Shown here: positions 10,391 to 20,395 of the stretch, one piece after another | Layout of the letters: every line of letters begins with the position of its first letter | Numbering within the stretch: the stretch's first letter is position 1 | NCBI GenBank assembly: GCA_033032175.1 | Contig: CM065304.1 | Location: 2,108,001 to 2,172,000, forward strand | Source of the DNA: Saturnia japonica | Taxonomy: Eukaryota > Arthropoda > Insecta > Lepidoptera > Saturniidae | Length of the DNA: 64,000 bases | Direction: 5' to 3' | Position numbers and translations under genes: made by a program | Notes under the pieces: model-generated | Seen by the model: only the letters and a program-made list of their open reading frames with translations | Told to the model about the DNA's origin: nothing | Database searches by the model: none

Positions 10391-10944
10391 TTTGCTTCGT
10401 AAAAGTATTATTTTGTCAGAGATAAGCACTGGACGAAACGCGTGAAGAGACTGAGCGTAGGTACAGGCGTCGGGGAAGACATACATGAAAAATTCATGTA
10501 TAGGTGGTAAGACAGGCGAGACCGTTGTTCTGGTTCTATACTCTAACATGCCGAGTTCATAATTCTATGCTTCAAAATAAAGCTCTAAAGAATTGTAGTT
10601 CTTCAAAAAGTCTAGAGAAGAGTCCGCGATGGCATATGTCTATTTTGTAGGATGACTCACAGTATATACACTTACTTTCAACATAATAATTAAAAATAAT
10701 ACTTTAATTATTTGTAAAGCTATTTTCTCCAATTCAGTATTAATCTTTATCCAAATAAGTTTGTTAGTTAACTTGGGCATTTGATGTAGATTAAGATTGA
10801 CTTTTACTGTTTTCCATTAACCCGTATACCGTAGAAAATATAACGAATTCAAAATTATTCGCGACCAAAGAAATCCTACCTAAAAACATATGATAAATTT
10901 CACGACGCGAGTTAAGCGCACTATTCGTAACTATGAAGTTACAT
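10391..10944. other. Putative 5' flank of THAP gene, no other feature
   Basis: The frame upstream of the chosen ATG stays open to 10549, but the THAP signature starts four residues after the ATG at 10390, so that start is preferred. No clear TATA box or other promoter element could be assigned. Confidence 0.4.
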
Positions 10945-11190
10945 AAAATACCATCACGCCTGTATCCCTGAAGTGTTAAGCAGAGGTGTACATACATCCA
11001 CAGTTCGCCGAGTATGTTTTAGGTCCCATGTAATAGGTGGCGAGCCTATTGCCATTAATCGGGCACAAAGCCAAACTCCAAGCTGCTAGTGATAATTTCA
11101 TAGAAAAACCCAATAGCATTGACTTGAGAATCGAACCTAGAACCTCGAGCATAACAGTCGCGTTTAGGACTACTGGGCTAATGAGGTAGT
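10945..11190 (-). repeat. tRNA-derived SINE, lepidopteran type
   Basis: Read on the minus strand it starts with a tRNA-like head: an A-box-like 'tagcccagtag' (11180-11170) and a B-box-like 'ggttcgattct' (11137-11127), the two internal RNA polymerase III promoter elements. A body follows with 'gggtttttctatgaaa', 'ggcaataggctcgccaccta' and 'ccatgta..ggacct'. A second copy at 26468-26725 shares the whole arrangement in the same orientation. The form matches tRNA-derived SINEs common in moths and butterflies. Confidence 0.8.
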
Positions 11191-11459
11191 TATGAATTTA
11201 TGAACCGTCATTATTAAAGCGATAAATTCAAAATCAGGCTTTTTTAAACATAAAATAGACCACTTTGTGAATTGTAACCGTGCGAAGCTAGGGCGGGTCG
11301 CTAGTATAGGTATAATTTTCGCTGTGTTAATAATAGAGTGCTTTGTGTGTATTACTGTGGCTATAAATATTCATACTCCATAGGGTGCAGTAACCGCTTA
11401 ACATCAAGCGGACTGCATGCTTGTTTGCCACCATCGTGGTATAAAAAAATCACAATATT
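11191..11459. repeat. Non-coding with a degraded dispersed repeat
   Basis: Around 11397-11442 the text 'catcaagcggactgcatgct' and 'tgtttgccacc' resembles a short repeat frequently seen in lepidopteran genomes. Nothing coding is seen. Confidence 0.4.
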
Positions 11460-11873
11460 ATCTGAACACCTTTTTAATACTTATGTTACCCGAGCCATTT
11501 TTGAAGAGATTGATAACAGGCGATAAACAGTGAATCACGTACGACAAGAACGTGCCAAAAATGTCGGGGTCTAAGGTCGGCCACACTTCACAGACTATGG
11601 CTAAACCTGGGCTACCTCGAAATAAGGTAATGCTTTGTGTATGGTGGGACTAGAAGGGCATTGTTTATTATGAGCTTTTAAAACCTTCGATTCGGATCTC
11701 TAATACCAACAACTGATGAGATTAAAGGAAGCAGTTGAGAGAAAGCGGCCGGAATTGATCAACAGGAAGGGTGTGGTCTTTCATCACGATAACGCTGGAC
11801 CACACACAACTTTAGCCACTCAGAAAAAATTAAGATAGTTTGGCTGGGAGGTGTTAGTGCATCCACCATATAG
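11460..11873 (+). pseudogene. Mariner (DD34D-type) transposase fragment
   Basis: Plus-strand blocks match the catalytic half of a mariner transposase: 'PFLKRLITGDK' (about 11487-11530), 'AKPGLPRNKVMLCVWWD' (about 11600-11650), 'KGIVYYELL', then in another frame 'RKGVVFHHDNAGPHTT' (about 11766-11815) and 'FGWEVLVHPPYS' (about 11837-11870). In this family the protein cuts and pastes its own DNA at TA sites. It has in-frame stops, at least one frameshift and Arg-to-Gly in the usual HDNARPH block. It ends abruptly at 'HPPYS', just before the last catalytic Asp, because the LINE ORF1 fragment begins there. No TIRs found. Confidence 0.85.
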
Positions 11874-12837
11874 CACCTGTTTCCGTCTCTTCAGAATTCT
11901 TTAGGTTAGTTTCAATCAGAGCTGTATGGATTCTCTCTGGAGGCGTGTCCATAAGTAGGCCGCGTATTGCGACCTTGAGGCTATTTTCTGTAGGCAGCGC
12001 ATAGGAAAACCACTCCCTGTCCATAGGAGCGCGCATTGGGTTTGTGTCCGAGTTCGGTTGAGATTGCTCGGAAGTGACTGACTGTGCTGTCATCTTGGGT
12101 AATAGCTTGAAGGGCGGCTCGGGTGTGGATCCAGCCGCTGGGGTTGTGGGCACCGGCTTTGGCAATGTGGGCTTCCGGAGTGGTGCAGGGTGCGGGGAAA
12201 CCGCACTAGTCTCGCTAGATTTCTCCGTCGGCAACTTGGGCTTTTTCGCAACCTGTTGCGGCGGGGATAAGATGGTCGTGGTCATCTGTGGTCATGATCT
12301 GGTCTCAAGGTCAGGTTCCGGTTCCGAATCGGTTCTCTTTCTCCTTTGAGTCCTTCCTATAGGGCTCAGGCTTTTCAGTGGTTCATGGATATCAGGCGGG
12401 ACGAGTGTGCCAGTTGTAGTTAGCATCAGTGCCTCCTTATCCTTGGGATTGGGTTTCTTGCCTCGGATATCTTCTTCTTGGATACGTAGATACATCGCCA
12501 TCCATCGCAGCAATCCTCCCGACAGGAACTCAGTGCCGAGTAACTGACCGAGAGCTAGTATATCGCTCTCATATACCTCCTTCGGGGGTGCTTCCCCAGT
12601 GGAGGGTAGCGGTTCGCACGACATTCCGGGCAACGAAGGGGCCTGCGGAGAGGCTGGGGACGGGGGGACGGGACAGACTGCTGTCTCTATCGGACGCAGT
12701 CCGGATGTAGAAGGGGCCTGCGGTGAGGCGCGAGGGGCAGCCGTCTCTTGCGAGCGCGTGCGGCTTGCTGTAGGTTCTTGTGGCTTTGCTGTGGTCTTCG
12801 TGGTGGCTCTTTCGTGTTGATTTCTTATTTTTGTCAT
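11872..12837 (-). pseudogene. Jockey-type LINE ORF1 (Gag-like), 3' truncated, one internal stop
   Basis: The minus-strand frame from 12837 is open except for one in-frame TGA at 12294-12292. N-terminal ~70 residues are rich in Thr, Arg, Pro and Ser ('SPQAPSTSG'). The middle has 'DILALGQLLGTEFLSGGLLRW'-like sequence, followed by a basic stretch. The C-terminal part 'WFSYALPTENSLKVAIRGL' resembles the RNA-binding domain that precedes the zinc knuckles in Jockey-superfamily Gag proteins. The knuckles and the EN/RT ORF2 are missing; the frame runs into mariner DNA at ~11873. A second copy at 49944-50630 carries the same TGA. The frame begins MTKIRNQ within segment X, so the N terminus may be chimeric; the alternative family N terminus (MAPKPGG) is seen at 49412 and 18526. 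Confidence 0.7.
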
Positions 12838-13124
12838 GGTTATTTATAAAATAAAGACATCTTAATATTTTGTTCTTTTATTTTTACACAACACACGGTA
12901 CAGACATAGATTTAGTTAGTAAATCTGACAAGTTTTTATCTGTTGAAATATACTGTACTTTAATACACTTATTTATAATTGGATGCTGATATGATAAACA
13001 ATACAGTGTCAACCTACAGATACGCCATTTTCAGAAAATTGCATTTAAAAGTTAACATGCTTATTTGAATAATAATATTGAAGATGATAAGTTACTATAG
13101 AAATTTATCTCGTTTTGATGATTT
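12813..13124 (-). repeat. Segment X, ~300-bp repeat attached to LINE ORF1
   Basis: Nearly identical (reverse complement) to 49654-49963. It runs from an A-run 'aaaaaaaatcatcaaaac' to 'aaaaataagaaatcaacac'. Its last ~80 bp ('tgtgttgtgtaaaaataaaa' onward) also occur at 18253-18332 next to a different sequence. It contains AATAAA-like signals and supplies the MTKIRNQ start. Origin unknown. Confidence 0.75.
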
Positions 13125-13136
13125 TTTTTTACAAGG

Positions 13137-15090
13137 CGTTATCATCATCATCACCATTTCAGCCGCAGGACGTCCACTGCTGAACATAGGCCTCCCCCAT
13201 AGATCTCCAGAGCGACCGATCTTGTGCGGCCTGCACCCAACGGCTCCCAGCGACCTTTATTACGTCGTCTTTCCATCTAGTGGGGGGCCGTCCTACGCTG
13301 CGCTTTCCGGTGCGTGGTCTCCAATCGAGAACCTTTCTGCCCCAACGGCCGTCTGTTCTCCGAACTAGTGCCCCGCCCACTGCCACTTCAACTTGCTAAT
13401 CCTTTTGGCTATGTCGGTTACCTTAGTTTGTCTACGGATCTCCTCATTTCTGATTCGATCTCGTAGAGAAACACCAAGCATAGCCCCCTCCATAGCTCGC
13501 TGAGCGACCTTGAGCTTTCTTATGAGGTCCACAGTTAGCGACCACGTCTCTGTGCCGTATGTCATCACTGGCAACACACACTGGTCAAAGACTTTCGTCT
13601 TGAGGCACTGAGGTATTTTGGACGAGAAGACGTCGCGCAGTATCCCAAACGCTGCCCAGCCGAGTTGGATTCGTCGACTGACCTCTTTTTCAAAGTTGGA
13701 CCTACCTAACTGGACTGTTTGTCCCAGGTAGACATATACTTCAACAACTTCTAGACAAGAGTTCCCAACTGATACTGGGGTGGGCACCACATGGACATTC
13801 GACATGATTTTCGTCTTGTCCACGTTCATTTTAAATCCCACCTGTTGAGAAACTTTGTCGAGGCCATCGAGCATTGTGCCAAGATCTTCCAGCGATTCTG
13901 CCATGACTACGATGTCGTCAGCAAATCGAAGGTGAGTGATGTACTCGCCATTGACATTGATGCCGAGTCCTTGCAAATCCAGGAGCTTGTAGGTGTCCTC
14001 TAGAGCGGCGGTAAACAGTTTCGGAGATATTACGTCTCCCTGTCTAACGCCTCTTCTCAAAGGAATTGCCTTCGTGCACTGTTCCTGTACTCGAACCGAC
14101 ATGGTGGCGTTATTGCACAAGCACTTCAACTCTTCGATATACCGATAGTCAATACGGCACCGCTGGAGAGACTGCAACACTGCCCAGGTTTCGACCGAAT
14201 CAAAGGTTTTTTCGTAGTCCACGAACGCTAACCATAAAGTCAGACTATACTCCTCAGTCTTCTGTATAATCTGCCGCAGCGTATAGATGTGGTCTACGGT
14301 GCTAAAGCCTTTTCGGAAACCGGCTTGTTCGGGAGTCTGGAAGTCATCAAACTTGTGCTCGAGACGATTCGTGATGACCCTCGAAAACAGCTTATAAACA
14401 TGGCTCAGCAACGAGATGGGCCGATAGTTCTTCAATAAGGTTTTTTATCACCTTTCTTGAATAACAGGACCACCACGCTGCCGCCCCACGTTTCCGGAGT
14501 TTTACCCTCGAGTATAACGGAATTAAAGAGCTTCTGCAGGACCTTAAGTACCGGTGTTCCACCCGCTTTAAGAAGCTCTGATGTAATTCCGTCATCACCC
14601 GGCGCCTTGTTGTTCTTAAGCTGCTTAGGGGCTATCCTAATCTCGTACAGGGTGATGTATGGGATATCTTCGGTATAGTGTCGGGTCAGCCCGGCTCTCG
14701 GATCTTTTCCGGGCTGGTAACAGACTTAGTTGACGAGGTATATAACTGCCCGTAGAACCTTTCGATCTCCCTTAATACCTCTGGCTTGGTGGACGCTACG
14801 CTGCCGTCATCCATTTTCAGCTTCGTCAACTTGCCCAATAGATGCATTCCTTGCGAACACTTTGGGGCCTTTATTCCGCTCTATCGTCTCTTTAATACTT
14901 TTGGTATTGTAAGACAGGACATTGTGTCGCAAGGATTTATGAATAGATCTATTGAGCTGCCTATAGGACTTAGCGTCATCGGAAGACTGCAGCGCCATAC
15001 CACGCTGATCCGGCATGAGTTTTCGGGTTTGATCTGATATCTTTTGAGTCCTATTGCTACGGTGAGTTTTAAAGAACTTGGACCCAATTT
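13137..15090 (-). mobile_element. RTE-type LINE, copy 2, 5'-truncated
   Basis: The minus-strand element shares sequence with RTE copy 1 from about 15090 (aligning with ~17252) to a 3' (GAT)n tail at ~13137-13155. It holds only the region just upstream of RT and the RT itself. 5' truncation is normal for LINE target-primed reverse transcription. No clear target duplication was found. Confidence 0.88.
13159..14800 (-). pseudogene. RTE-clade reverse transcriptase, copy 2, frameshifted
   Basis: Contains RT motifs in order: 'NYRPISLLSHVYKLFSRVI' (start of the 14435-13365 frame), 'GFRKGFSTVDHIYTLRQ', 'LAFVDYEKTFDSVE', 'RRGVRQGDVISPKLF' and the active site 'LRFADDIVVMAESLEDLG'. After RT come 'LKWQWAGH' and the conserved RTE C terminus 'RWKDDVIKVAG ... 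AQDRSLWRSMGEAY'. A frameshift near 14440 (A-run 'gataaaaaacctt') separates N-terminal RT from the core, and a second near 13370 separates the C terminus. The enzyme would copy element RNA into nicked genomic DNA. The A-run frameshift is shared with copy 1. Confidence 0.9.
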
Positions 15091-15299
15091 GCACTAACAT
15101 TGCATTATAATTGATCGTGCCTTCGCATCTTTTCTTGCCAAATTTTTCTTCATCATGTTTCACATCCTATAGTATATCATAAAGGCCCCTTTCTTCTATT
15201 AAAGTTTGAACTCGAAATTTCGCGTGAGTTTCGGCGGATTTATTATATTTACCGAGGCCATTGTTATTAACTATCAACCACGCCCTGCTGTTGATTTCT
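15091..15299. other. Spacer between RTE copies, with TSD of copy 1
   Basis: Non-coding. At its right end, on the minus strand, the text after the RTE (ATG)n tail is 'aaaaataagaaatcaaca', repeating the 'aaaaataagaaa' found just upstream of RTE copy 1 (18253). Confidence 0.6.
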
Positions 15300-15322
15300 T
15301 ATTTTTCATCATCATCATCATT

Positions 15323-17000
15323 TCAGCCGCAGGACGTCCACTGCTGAACGTAGGCCTCCCCCATAGATCTCCAGAGCGACCGATCTTGTGCGGCCTGCAC
15401 CCAACGGCTCCCAGCGACCTTTATTACGTCGTCTTTCCATCTAGTGGAGGGCCGTCCTACGCTGCGCTTTCCGGTGCGTGGTCTCCACTCGAGAACCTTT
15501 CTGCCCCAACGGCCGTCAGTTCTCCGAACTATGTGCCCCGCCCACTGCCACTTCAACTTGCTAATCCTTTTGGCTATGTCGGTTACCTTAGTTTGTCTAC
15601 GGATCTCCTCATTTCTGATTCGATCTCGTAGAGAAACACCAAGCATAGCCCCCTCCATAGCTCGCTGAGCGACCTTGAACTTTCTTATGAGGTCCACAGT
15701 GAGCGACCACGTCTCTGTGCCGTATGTCATCACTGGCAACACACACTGGTCAAAGACTTTCGTCTTGAGGCACTGAGGTATTTTGGACGAGAAGACGTCG
15801 CGCAGTATCCCGAACGCTGCCCAGCCGAGTTGGATTCGTCGACTGACCTCTTTTTCAAAGTTGGACTTACCTAACTGGACTGTTTGTCCCAGGTAGACAT
15901 ATTCTTCAAAAACTTCTAGACAAGAGTTCCCAACTGATACTGGGGTGGGCACCACATGGACATTCGACATGATTTTCGTTTTGTCCATGTTCATTTTAAT
16001 GCCCACATGTTGAGAAACTTTGTAGAGGCCATAGAGCATTGTGCCAAGATCTTCCAGCGATTCTGCCATGACTACGATGTCGTCAGCAAATCGAAGGTGA
16101 GTGATGTACTCGCCATTGACATTGATGCCGAGACCTTGCAATTCCAGGAGCTTGAAGGTGTCCTCTAGAGCGGCGGTAAACAGTTTCGGAGATATTACGT
16201 TTCCCTGTCTAACGCCTCTTCTCAAAGGAATTGCCTTCGTGCACTGTTCCTGTACTATAACCGACATGGTGGCGTTATTGTACAAGCACTTCAACACTTC
16301 GATATATCGATAGTCAATACGGCACCGCTGGAGAGACTGCAACACTGCCCAGGTTTCGACCGAATCAAAGGTTTTTTCGTAGTCCACGAACGCTAACCAT
16401 AAAGGCAGATTATACTTCTCAGTCTTCTGTATAATCTGCCGCAGCGTATAGATGTGGTCTACGGTGCTAAAGCCTTTTCGGAAACCGGTTTGTTCGGGAG
16501 GCTGGAAGTCATCAAACTTGTGCTCGAGACGATTCGTTATGACCCTCGAAAACAGCTTATAAACATGGCTCAGCAACGATATGAGCCGATAGTTCTTCAA
16601 TAAGGTTTTTTATCACCTTTCTTGAATAAAAGGACCACCACGCTGCCGCCCCACGTTTCCGGCGTTTTACCCTCGAGTATAACGGAATTAAAGAGCTTCT
16701 GCAGGACCTTAAGTACCGGTGTTCCACCCGCTTTAAGAAGCTCTGATGTAATTCCGTCATCACCCGGCGCCTTGTTGTCCTTAAGCTGCTTAAGGGCCAT
16801 CCTAATCTCGTACAGGGTGATGTCGGGGATATCTTCGGTATAGTGTCGGGTCAGCCCGGCTCTCGGATCTTTAGCTGGGCTGGTAACAGGCTTAGTTGAC
16901 GAGTTATATAACTGCCCATAGAACCTTTCGATCTCCCTTAATACCTCTGGCTTGGTGGACGCTACGCTGCAATCATCCATTTTCAGCTTCGCCAAATGGC
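15323..17000 (-). pseudogene. RTE-clade reverse transcriptase, copy 1, one frameshift
   Basis: The frame from 16995 has 'LREIERFYGQLYNSS', 'NKAPGDDGITSELLKAGG' and 'GGSVVVLLFKKGDKK', then shifts -1 at the A-run near 16600. It continues for 425 residues to 15323 with 'FRKGFSTVDHIYTLRQ', 'LAFVDYEKTFDSVE', 'RRGVRQGNVISPKLF', 'LRFADDIVVMAES' and the RTE C terminus 'VGRPSTRWKDDVI'. FADD keeps both catalytic aspartates. The core after the shift is one long open frame, better preserved than in copy 2. The A-run frameshift is the same as in copy 2. Confidence 0.92.
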
Positions 17001-17370
17001 TATAGATGCATTCCTTGCGAACACTTTGGGGCCTTTATTCCGCTCTATCGTCTCTTTAATACTTTTGGTATTGTAAGAACGGACATCTTGTCACAAGGAT
17101 TTTTGAATAGATCTATTGAGCTGCCTATAGGACTTAGCGTCATCGGAAGACTGCAGCGCCATACCACGCCGATCCGCTATGAGTTTTCGGGTTTGATCTG
17201 ATATCTTTTGAGTCCTATTGCTACGGTGAGTTGTAAAGAACTTGGACCCAACCGCATAGACAGTTTCTACCAGCCTATTACTAATATCATCTACGGAGAC
17301 GCAACTATCTAGGCAATCGAATTGGTTTTTCAATTCGAGTTGAAAGCTCTCGGGGTTTTGGAGTTGAGCA

Positions 17371-18246
17371 TTAGAGGGTCGGAGCGTAGACTTCATCAGG
17401 CGAAACCTTTCTATTTAGCTTTATATTCAATGTGCCTCTAACCATTCGGTGATCACTGCCGGTTTTCACTCTGTGGATCACAGTGACATCATTGAATATT
17501 TGTCTCTTCGTGGTCATGATGAAGTCTATCTCATTTTTCGTGGAACCATCGGGGCTCATCCAGGTCCATTTCCTATGAGGTGACTTCTGGAAGAAAGAGT
17601 TCATCATAAAGAGTCCCTCTTTCTCCATAAAATCGACCAACCTCTGGCCCCTTGGGTTCCGTTGCCCATAACCAAATTGCCCCACTCCCAACTCTTCACC
17701 ATCTCTTTTGCCCAGCTTTGCGTTAAAGTTTCCCATTACAACAGTGAAGTGGGTTTTCGAGGTATGTATGGCCCTACTAATGTCCTCATACAAAACCTCC
17801 ACTTCATCATCAGGGTGTGCCGAGGTCGGTGCGTAAACCTGTATGACCTTCAACGAATATCTTTTGGATATTCTTGAGTATCAGGTACGCTACCCTGCTC
17901 GACACACTGTCGATGGTCACGATGTTGTTAATGAGAGATTTCCGGACGATAAACCCGACACCACCTAGGGACTGTTGGTCACCCTCCCTGTAATAGAACA
18001 AGTTACCGGATTTCATGATTATCGTGTCCTCACCCTCTCTTCGGACTTCTGATAATCCTATAAGATTCCAGTGTAACTTGTCTATTTCCTCTTCCAGCTC
18101 GACAATCTTCTCGTCAGTCCTCAAAGTGCGGTTATTATATGTTGCCAGGGCCAGTTGTCGTGGGGGTCGGTAGCTGGAACTCTTCCGGGGATTCTTAGCA
18201 CTCCCTGCCCCGCCGTTTTCATAGCCGCTACCGAAAAAAAAAACGA
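17371..18246 (-). pseudogene. RTE endonuclease domain, copy 1, frameshifted
   Basis: Two overlapping minus-strand frames form an exonuclease-endonuclease-phosphatase (APE-like) domain. The first (to 17810) has 'LALATYNNRTLRTDEKIVEL', 'WNLIGLSEVRREG' and 'GGVGFIVRKSL'. The second (17853-17371) has 'VIQVYAPTSAHPD', 'VVMGNFNAKLG', 'NEIDFIMTT' and 'GSDHRMVRGTL'. The Glu of 'SEVR' and the His of 'SDH' are retained, but the usual Asp of 'GDFNA' is Asn here ('GNFNA'), a change at a catalytic position. The enzyme would nick genomic DNA to prime reverse transcription. A frameshift near 17850-17890 breaks it. Confidence 0.9.
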
Positions 18247-18253
18247 AGTTTTC

Positions 18254-18593
18254 CTGGTTTCTTATTTTTGTCAAGGTTATTTATAAAATAAAGACATTTT
18301 AATATTTTGTTCTTTTATTTTTACACAACACACGATACATATACTTTTACATTGTTACACTGACAGTTTTCTTTTTAATACATAAACTCGATCGTTTTGG
18401 GTCCTGGTCCCGGTGGGTGCGGGTGGTTGTCGTGGTGGCTTCGGTGGAGTCCAAGTGAGTGTGAGTGGTCGTGGTGTGGCCCTTAGAAAAGCCTTTTAAG
18501 TTTATCCCGCCAGGTTTAGGCGCCATGACGAGGAAAAGTGGCGTTCCGTGGGGCGCACGCGGCGCAGACCAACTACGATTCGGATGAGGGCGC
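18254..18593 (-). pseudogene. Jockey-type LINE 5' end with ORF1 stump
   Basis: On the minus strand it starts 'gcgccctcatccgaatcg' and matches 49343 onward; flanks outside this point differ, so this is probably the true 5' end of the element. After about 67 bp of leader, an ATG at 18526 opens MAPKPGGINLKGFSKGHTTT, which runs to a stop at 18347. The copy then passes into the short shared part of segment X, where RTE copy 1 inserted. The rest of the element is absent. Confidence 0.65.
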
Positions 18594-19196
18594 AATTATC
18601 CGCACGAATTGCGCACCGCGGTCGCGAGGTAGAAGGTCTTGAGCGCCAGGTGGTTACAAGCGGCGTGGACCGTCCTGCGTCGCTTCTTGCGAGCTACGTC
18701 TTATATACCCATCCACTCGGTCCGAGTAGTAGGGTAGTTATGAATATCCAATTATGAATATACCTGTTGCGGACTGCGAGCCTCCGGAATAGAAATATAT
18801 TTGTAGTCTATAAGTTAGGCTAAATATATTTACTGAATAAGATATAATAAGCGTGGTAATAGGTAATTTGTATGTATAGGAATATGTAACATGAGCTAGT
18901 TGTAAGGATTATAAATAAAATTTGATTAGTTCCAGTATAAAAACGGCAGTGCAGTATAATTCGAGTGTTAAAAACGGTAGTGCGTCTTCTAAAGAACAAG
19001 CTACTATTGTAAAAGAACATAATAGATATCTATTGTGTTTTAATCACAACATTCATTGGCCCTTCGAAGCCGGATCGGAAGAAATAAGAACCGCATATTT
19101 CATCGATTTATTTGTCCATCGAAGACGAATCGGAAGGGAAAGAAACGACGTTTAAATCAAGAATCTGTATCCACGAACGGCGTACCCAGATCAATG

Positions 19197-19640
19197 GTTG
19201 TTACAAGAAGCCAGGGCGATGCAATGATGGAGGCGGAATTAATAAAGAAACGCCTTGCCGTAGAGTTAACTTCGATACGGGACGAAGCAGAGGACATGCG
19301 CGAACAAACTAACGAGGAGCCAGATGAATGTATTCACCGAGTGAATGACTGGCTCCGTTCGCAGCCCGAAGCAGCACGGTGGAGCAGATACCTGCATTCA
19401 CCGGAGCAATCAACGAGTGGCTGACATTCAAACCAGCTATGAGGGACTCTACGCAACTTTATCATTACACACCGGTAGAAAACATAGCAAGCCTGCGTAA
19501 CAACTTGCGAGGCGATGCCCGCGACGCAGTGGTAGCACTCCTACACACCGCAACCAATCCAGAAGAAATCATGCAGGCACTAGAACAATGTTTCGGCAGA
19601 CCGGAAGTCATAATAGACCAAGCGCTTTCGCAGTCAAATT
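19197..19640 (+). pseudogene. BEL/Pao Gag N-terminal region, frameshifted
   Basis: The first frame has 'MVVTRSQGDAMMEAELIKK' (from 19197). A frameshift at ~19380 leads to 'IPAFTGAINEWLTF', 'YHYTPVENIASLRNNLRGDA' and 'EEIMQALEQCFGRPEVIIDQ' (19379-19640). This order matches BEL/Pao Gag (DUF1759-type): a target region with 'W.TF', then 'GDAR.A', then 'FGRPE.II'. Gag would form the particle around element RNA. The match stops at ~19640, where an internal deletion begins. Confidence 0.85.
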
Positions 19641-19899
19641 ACAAAACATCGTCTGTGTTCTACAGAAGCACACTCCAACACGCTTACTTACGAAATCTCA
19701 AAGTGAAGCAGGTGTGCTACGAGAAAGCAAGGCCGCCTATGTTGATACGTAGGGACCACTGGAAGATGATCCAGATGTATCCAGCTACGCGTCGGCAAAC
19801 TGAATCAGCCGGCGACATTGAGAACGCAACTGGGTTGGGTGGTGCACAGTACCTAGACACGGCACTGGCAGCGAGATCCAAGATGAAAACCTACACGGC

Positions 19900-20316
19900 A
19901 ATACAAATACCAACGGCAACACAAAAACTCAATGAAACGACCCAGCGATGCGATGAAGGCTACGAAGTAGGCATACCGTGGTGCCGCGACGACGTAACAC
20001 TACCAAATAGCTACAATATGGCACTACGTCGACTATATTCAATAGAGTAAAAGATGGATCGTTCCACAGAGTTCGCAGTGGAGTATTCAAAACAGATTGA
20101 AAACCTTTTTAACAAAGGTTACTGCCGTGCGCTGTGAGGGACATGAACAGACCAGCAACTTCAGTTGGTATTTACCGCACTTTGCCGTGTTTAACCCAAA
20201 CAAACCCGGCAAGTTACGCGGCAGCGGCACGCAGCTGTACTACAAGCTTGAACTACGAATTATTAGAGGGACCGGACCTGCTAAGATCGCTGCAGGGGAT
20301 CTAACAATATTTATAT
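19900..20316 (+). pseudogene. BEL/Pao reverse transcriptase N-terminal piece
   Basis: The same open frame as gag runs on into 'DEGYEVGIPWCRDDVTLPNS' and '[12 protein letters not shown]', the start of BEL RT. After a stop at 20048-20050, frames read '[20 protein letters not shown]' and '[18 protein letters not shown]' (20165-20220), then decay. The catalytic YVDD region is absent. Gag and RT are therefore joined by an in-frame deletion that removed zinc finger and protease. Confidence 0.82.
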
Positions 20317-20395
20317 TCATATAAATTCTATTTTATTGATAATGATTATAGCAAAAATTTCGTTGGAGTGTGGTTACAAGCGGCGCGGACCGTCC

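Larger units (their letters stand above)
15300..18253 (-). mobile_element. RTE-type LINE, copy 1, essentially full length with TSD
   Basis: A minus-strand ~2.95-kb element with an apurinic-type endonuclease, reverse transcriptase and a short (ATG)n 3' tail (15308-15319). It is flanked by 'aaaaataagaaa' on both sides (18257-18246 region and ~15306-15290), a target-site duplication of about 12 bp. Its insertion split segment X: without it, the text reads through from 'gacaaaaataagaaa' to 'tcaacagcagggcg'. Single-frame coding is broken by several frameshifts. Confidence 0.88.
18650..20395 (+). mobile_element. BEL/Pao LTR retrotransposon remnant, internally deleted
   Basis: Contains a gag start fused to an RT N terminus. 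It is bounded by a short direct repeat, 'tggttacaagcggcgtggac' at 18650 and 'tggttacaagcggcgcggac' at 20371. 18690-19050 resembles a BEL-type 5' LTR and leader (AT-rich, 'tataaaaacggcagtgc' followed by a repeat of 'aaaacggtagtgcg'). No full LTR pair is present, so it may be a recombined or truncated copy. Confidence 0.7.

Noticed and set aside
16590..16615. Programmed -1 frameshift at 'aaaaaac' in RTE
   Set aside because: The zero frame is AAA AAA C, not the A AAA AAC phase of a classic slippery site; an inserted A is simpler. Kept only as a shared-lesion finding.
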